A stretch of DNA of 64,000 nt, from contig JBGVLO010000009.1 in the NCBI GenBank assembly GCA_045124315.1, positions 8,748-72,747 of the forward strand, in the 5' to 3' direction. Within the stretch, counting starts at the first letter, position 1; each line of letters starts with the position of its first letter. Below are positions 60,971 through 64,000 of this stretch, in pieces. A program made the translations under genes and the position numbers. The notes under the pieces were generated by a model. That model was not told where the DNA came from, did not search any database, and was given only the letters and a program-made list of their open reading frames with translations. Origin of the DNA: CAG-411 sp045124315. Its GTDB lineage: Bacteria > Bacillota > Clostridia > Lachnospirales > Lachnospiraceae.

Positions 60971-61400
60971 AATATTTTCCCACATCCGCTCTCAATTGCT
61001 CTTCCATCTCAATTAATGCTCTACAATGCTTTTTAGACTTCTGATCTGCATTTTGATACTTATTGAGATATTTTTTCAAACTTTTTATTCCCATATCACA
61101 GCCATCTGTGATCAAATCTGCTACTGTAGCATCGCTGTGATCCAAGCCCAGCTTTACATTGGATTTTATCCATGACATACTCTTGGCCATCAGGTTGGGC
61201 TGCTTATCTTCTTCCCTGTTTACCTGCAACAGTTTTTCAATTTCTATTTCAAGTTCTTTATGATGGTTTTTACTTTTTTCTAATATTTCTTTCAATTCCG
61301 GTTCAGAAACATGTTCCAACACCTCGTCTATAGAGGCAACTGCCATTTTTGTCCCCGAATCACATTCTTTTAGCAATTTTATGGTATCCTCATTTTCCAT
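60966..61400 (-). CDS. Four-helix-bundle protein of unknown role
   Basis: This 144-residue, highly charged and wholly helical protein has GTKMAVASIDEVLEHV and ALIEMEEQLRADV. It resembles ferritin-like or DUF2383-type helical bundles in outline, with Glu and His spaced along helices (NHHKELEIEIEKL), but no clear di-iron pattern. A stress-protein role is possible. It lies between feoB and the 1402-residue gene on the same strand. GGAAATTAG precedes the start. Confidence 0.6.
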   Translation of the reverse strand: MENEDTIKLLKECDSGTKMAVASIDEVLEHVSEPELKEILEKSKNHHKELEIEIEKLLQVNREEDKQPNLMAKSMSWIKSNVKLGLDHSDATVADLITDGCDMGIKSLKKYLNKYQNADQKSKKHCRALIEMEEQLRADVGKYL

Positions 61401-61827
61401 ACTAATTTCCTTTCTACTGCTACTTCCTTCTCAAGAAAAGCAACAATCCAAAACTTTCATTTTCCTACTCATTTGTAAGTATATCCATACTCTCCCATTC
61501 TATTCCGTTTCAAATTTCGTACATATTTTCCGTTACACGGAATCATTTTTAAACAAATCCTTTTTATCCAAAATATACCTGGCAATTATTACAAAACAAA
61601 GAAATAAAAAGCTGAATATCAAGAAAATATTTCCAACTTTTATATTATTTTACGAATTTGTGAATTTTATTTTAATTTTCATCACTTTTTAACGATTTTA
61701 TATTGACACTTAAAAATTATCATGCTATTATAAGACCATACTTTTTTTCATTTTTTTCATTTTCATATAGGACTGAAAAGTCCGAATTTATTTTTTTCTC
61801 CCTCTCACATATATATGTGAGAAAAGA
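61401..61827. other. AT-rich intergenic stretch
   Basis: No gene, RNA or clear regulatory element is supported. CTCACATATATATGTGAG (61804-61821) is a perfect palindrome beside the feoB terminator. The stretch presumably contains the promoter of the helical-bundle gene. Confidence 0.4.
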
Positions 61828-61862
61828 AGAGCTGGTTATTTTTAATAACCGGCTCTTTTACT
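61828..61862. terminator. feoB terminator, bidirectional
   Basis: AAGAGCTGGTTATT and AATAACCGGCTCTT pair with one G-U position; T and A runs flank the stem so it works on both strands, mainly for feoB on the minus strand. Confidence 0.88.
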
Positions 61863-61870
61863 TTTCAAGT

Positions 61871-64000
61871 TTATAGAATCAACGAAGCAACCAAGTGGAA
61901 AGCGTATGCCATAATCCAAGCCACTATACACTGCCAGATTACCATAAAGACTGCCCACCTGGCCCCCAATTCTCTCTTCACAGAAGCGATTGCCGCTACA
62001 CATGGTGTATACAATAAACTAAAGATCAGCAAGGAACCTGCCGCAACTGGTGAAAGCACAGTCTGTACTCCTCCTTCTGCAGCAAATAACACTTCCAAAA
62101 CAGATACTACACTTTCCTTAGCTATAAATCCACTAATTAATGAAGTACATATTCTCCAATCCCCAAGATTTAACGGTCTCAGGATTGGTGCAATTTTACT
62201 GGCTAATAACGCCATGATACTCTTCGAAGAATCTTCTACTAAATTAAACTGTATATCAAAACTCTGCAAGAACCAAATCACAATTGTTGCAATCAAAATC
62301 ACCGAGAAAGCCTTTTGCAAAAAATCTTTTGCTTTTTCCCACATCAATTGCACGGTGCTCCTCATGCCTGGCAATCTATAATTAGGTAACTCCATTACAA
62401 ATGGAACTGCCTCTCCTTTAAACAATACACCCTTATACAAAAAAGCTACGAGTATACCGGTTACAATGCCACCAAGGTATAATCCAGACATTACCAATCC
62501 GCCTTTCCCTGGAAAAAAAGAATTTACAAAAAAAGCGTAAATAGGAAGCTTTGCTGTACAACTCATAAATGGAGTAAGTAAGATCGTCATCTTACGATCT
62601 CTTTCACTTGGCAGTGTCCTGGTAGACATAACAGCTGGTACTGTACATCCAAATCCTATTAGCAATGGCACAATACTCCTGCCTGAAAGTCCAATTTTTC
62701 GAAGCATTTTATCCATTACAAATGCGACTCTTGCAATGTATCCGCTATCCTCTAACAATGATAAAAAGAAGAACATAACCACCACAATTGGTAAGAAACT
62801 AAGGACACCACCCACACCTTCAAAAATCCCGTCTATAATCAGATTGTGAAGTACTGTATTTACATTTGCAGCTTCTAAAAGTTGTTCTGTCTTATCTGCC
62901 ACTAAACCGATTCCTATTTCAAGCAACTCTTGCAGCCATGCACCGATTACATTAAATGTCAAATAAAATACGGTGATCATAATTCCGAAAAATACTGGAA
63001 GAGCGGTAAATTTTCCCGTTAAAATCTTATCAATTTTCTGGCTTCGAAGTCTTTCCTTACTGGCGTGGGGCTTTTTCACGCAAGCCTTGCATACCTTTTC
63101 AATATAAGCAAAACGCATATCTGCAATAGCCGCACTTCGATCTAATTTTCGCTCCTTTTCCATCTGAATTGTAATATGTTCCAAGGTCTCCAATTCGTTC
63201 TGATCCAATTGCAACTGCTCAAACATATGTGCATCGCCCTCTACAACTTTACAGGATGCAAATCTTCTTGGAATTCCAGCTTGCTTTGCATGATCCTCAA
63301 TTAAATGAGACACACTATGCAAACACCTATGTACTGCTCCACCATTATCACTCTCTGAGCAAAAATCCTGTCTGACCGGTTCTTCCTGATATTTTGCAAT
63401 ATGCAACGCATGGGTGATCAGCTCATCCACTCCAAAATTCTTTGCTGCAGAAATTGCCACAACAGGTACACCTAACATTTCTTCCATCCTGTTTATATCA
63501 ATGGAGCCTCCATTACCAGTCAACTCATCCATCATATTTACCGCTACTACCATTGGTCTTCCCATCTCCAGAAGCTGCATGGTTAAGTACAGATTTCTCT
63601 CAATATTCGTTGCATCTATAATATTAATAATTGCATGTGGATGTTCATTCAGCACAAAATTTCTTGAAACTAATTCCTCACTGGTATATGGTGACATTGA
63701 ATAAATGCCGGGAAGGTCCGTAATTGCTGTATTTTTATGTCCTATGATTGCTCCATCTTTTCGATCAACTGTAACTCCTGGAAAATTTCCCACATGCTGA
63801 TTCGAACCAGTCAATCGATTAAAAAGTGTAGTCTTTCCGCAATTCTGATTTCCCACTAGGGCAAAAGTCAATTTTGTTCCTGCCGGCAACGGTTTTCCGC
63901 TTCCTTTTACATGATGAATACCAGGTTCTCCAAGTGCCGGATGTTCCTTCTTTTTCTTTTTATCTGAATCATTCTTTGGTTCCTCTTCCTGCTCTTCTTC
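61871..64000 (-). CDS. feoB: Ferrous iron transport protein B, 5' end outside the window
   Basis: At least 709 residues are present. A GTPase domain has G1 GNQNCGKTTLF, then NFPGVTVDRKDG, DLPGIYS and VNMMDE. A helical linker and the membrane part follow, with two gate regions (GFGCTVPAVMSTRTL, TPFMSCTAKLPIYAFF) and the normal end. The frame stays open to the window edge. Upstream of the GTPase it reads GEPGIHHVKGSGKPLPAGTK and a Glu/Lys-rich stretch, so the true start is beyond 64000 and TTG 63889 is not it. FeoB imports Fe(II). A FeoA or FeoA-like segment may lie upstream. Confidence 0.93.
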   Translation of the reverse strand, partial: EEEQEEEPKNDSDKKKKKEHPALGEPGIHHVKGSGKPLPAGTKLTFALVGNQNCGKTTLFNRLTGSNQHVGNFPGVTVDRKDGAIIGHKNTAITDLPGIYSMSPYTSEELVSRNFVLNEHPHAIINIIDATNIERNLYLTMQLLEMGRPMVVAVNMMDELTGNGGSIDINRMEEMLGVPVVAISAAKNFGVDELITHALHIAKYQEEPVRQDFCSESDNGGAVHRCLHSVSHLIEDHAKQAGIPRRFASCKVVEGDAHMFEQLQLDQNELETLEHITIQMEKERKLDRSAAIADMRFAYIEKVCKACVKKPHASKERLRSQKIDKILTGKFTALPVFFGIMITVFYLTFNVIGAWLQELLEIGIGLVADKTEQLLEAANVNTVLHNLIIDGIFEGVGGVLSFLPIVVVMFFFLSLLEDSGYIARVAFVMDKMLRKIGLSGRSIVPLLIGFGCTVPAVMSTRTLPSERDRKMTILLTPFMSCTAKLPIYAFFVNSFFPGKGGLVMSGLYLGGIVTGILVAFLYKGVLFKGEAVPFVMELPNYRLPGMRSTVQLMWEKAKDFLQKAFSVILIATIVIWFLQSFDIQFNLVEDSSKSIMALLASKIAPILRPLNLGDWRICTSLISGFIAKESVVSVLEVLFAAEGGVQTVLSPVAAGSLLIFSLLYTPCVAAIASVKRELGARWAVFMVIWQCIVAWIMAYAFHLVASLIL

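Overview
The window reads as low-GC Firmicute DNA, most like a gut clostridium of the Lachnospiraceae. Evidence: strong AGGAGG-type ribosome sites, anaerobic-type cobalamin genes, ECF-type vitamin transport, sortase B, FeoB, CsoR/CopA, a YjdF-family gene with its leader RNA, and BspA-like leucine-rich repeat surface protein. No rRNA, tRNA, CRISPR array, phage or complete insertion sequence was seen.

Layout. (1) 1-7633: a cobalamin riboswitch with tandem terminators, then a corrinoid capture and import operon: anchored DUF4430 protein, EcfT, fused double EcfA ATPase, S component, large secreted DUF4430/alpha-toroid (transcobalamin-like) protein, and an internally shortened CbiZ. (2) 7715-11744: AhpC, a permuted AhpF-like reductase, a scarred SdpI/antiporter/TetR patch that keeps its promoter-operator, and a GNAT enzyme. 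(3) 11820-14867: CsoR operator, csoR, and copA with a C-terminal CopZ-like domain. (4) 15458-25507: the cobalamin biosynthesis region. Corrin-ring genes (sirC, cbiH, cbiE, cbiA, cobQ, cbiC, cbiM) survive only as deletion-joined pieces, while the nucleotide-loop genes (cobU, cobS, cbiB, cobD, cobT, cobC) look complete. A second cobalamin riboswitch precedes the cbiM remnant. (5) 25585-33494: a PEP/pyruvate-binding protein, metY, and two ECF sigma/anti-sigma pairs. (6) 33644-36215: blaI beside a BlaR1-like M56 protease whose extracellular part is an LCP domain. (7) 36284-40890: secreted transglutaminase-like protein, two candidate small ORFs and a BspA-like protein. (8) 41079-46206: two-component system plus FtsX-type ABC transporter. 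(9) 46316-52744: yjdF with riboswitch, PHP phosphatase, GH13 glucosidase with LacI regulator, soluble CZB chemoreceptor. (10) 52815-64000: tcdA, a broken rubredoxin/glutamate synthase, srtB, an aldolase-like enzyme, a 1402-residue secreted NodB/beta-helix protein bracketed by direct repeats, a helical-bundle protein, and feoB running off the window.

How it fits together. The best reading is a lineage that once made cobalamin de novo and now depends on imported corrinoids: riboswitch-controlled uptake is complete, the ring pathway is broken at several separate places, and lower-ligand assembly is kept. Similar deletion scars outside the cobalamin genes (sdaAA, gltB, the SdpI/TetR patch) point to general gene decay or, as an alternative that must be excluded, to assembly errors. 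Several families of intergenic palindromes and dispersed repeats, some with compensatory base changes, are scattered through the window.
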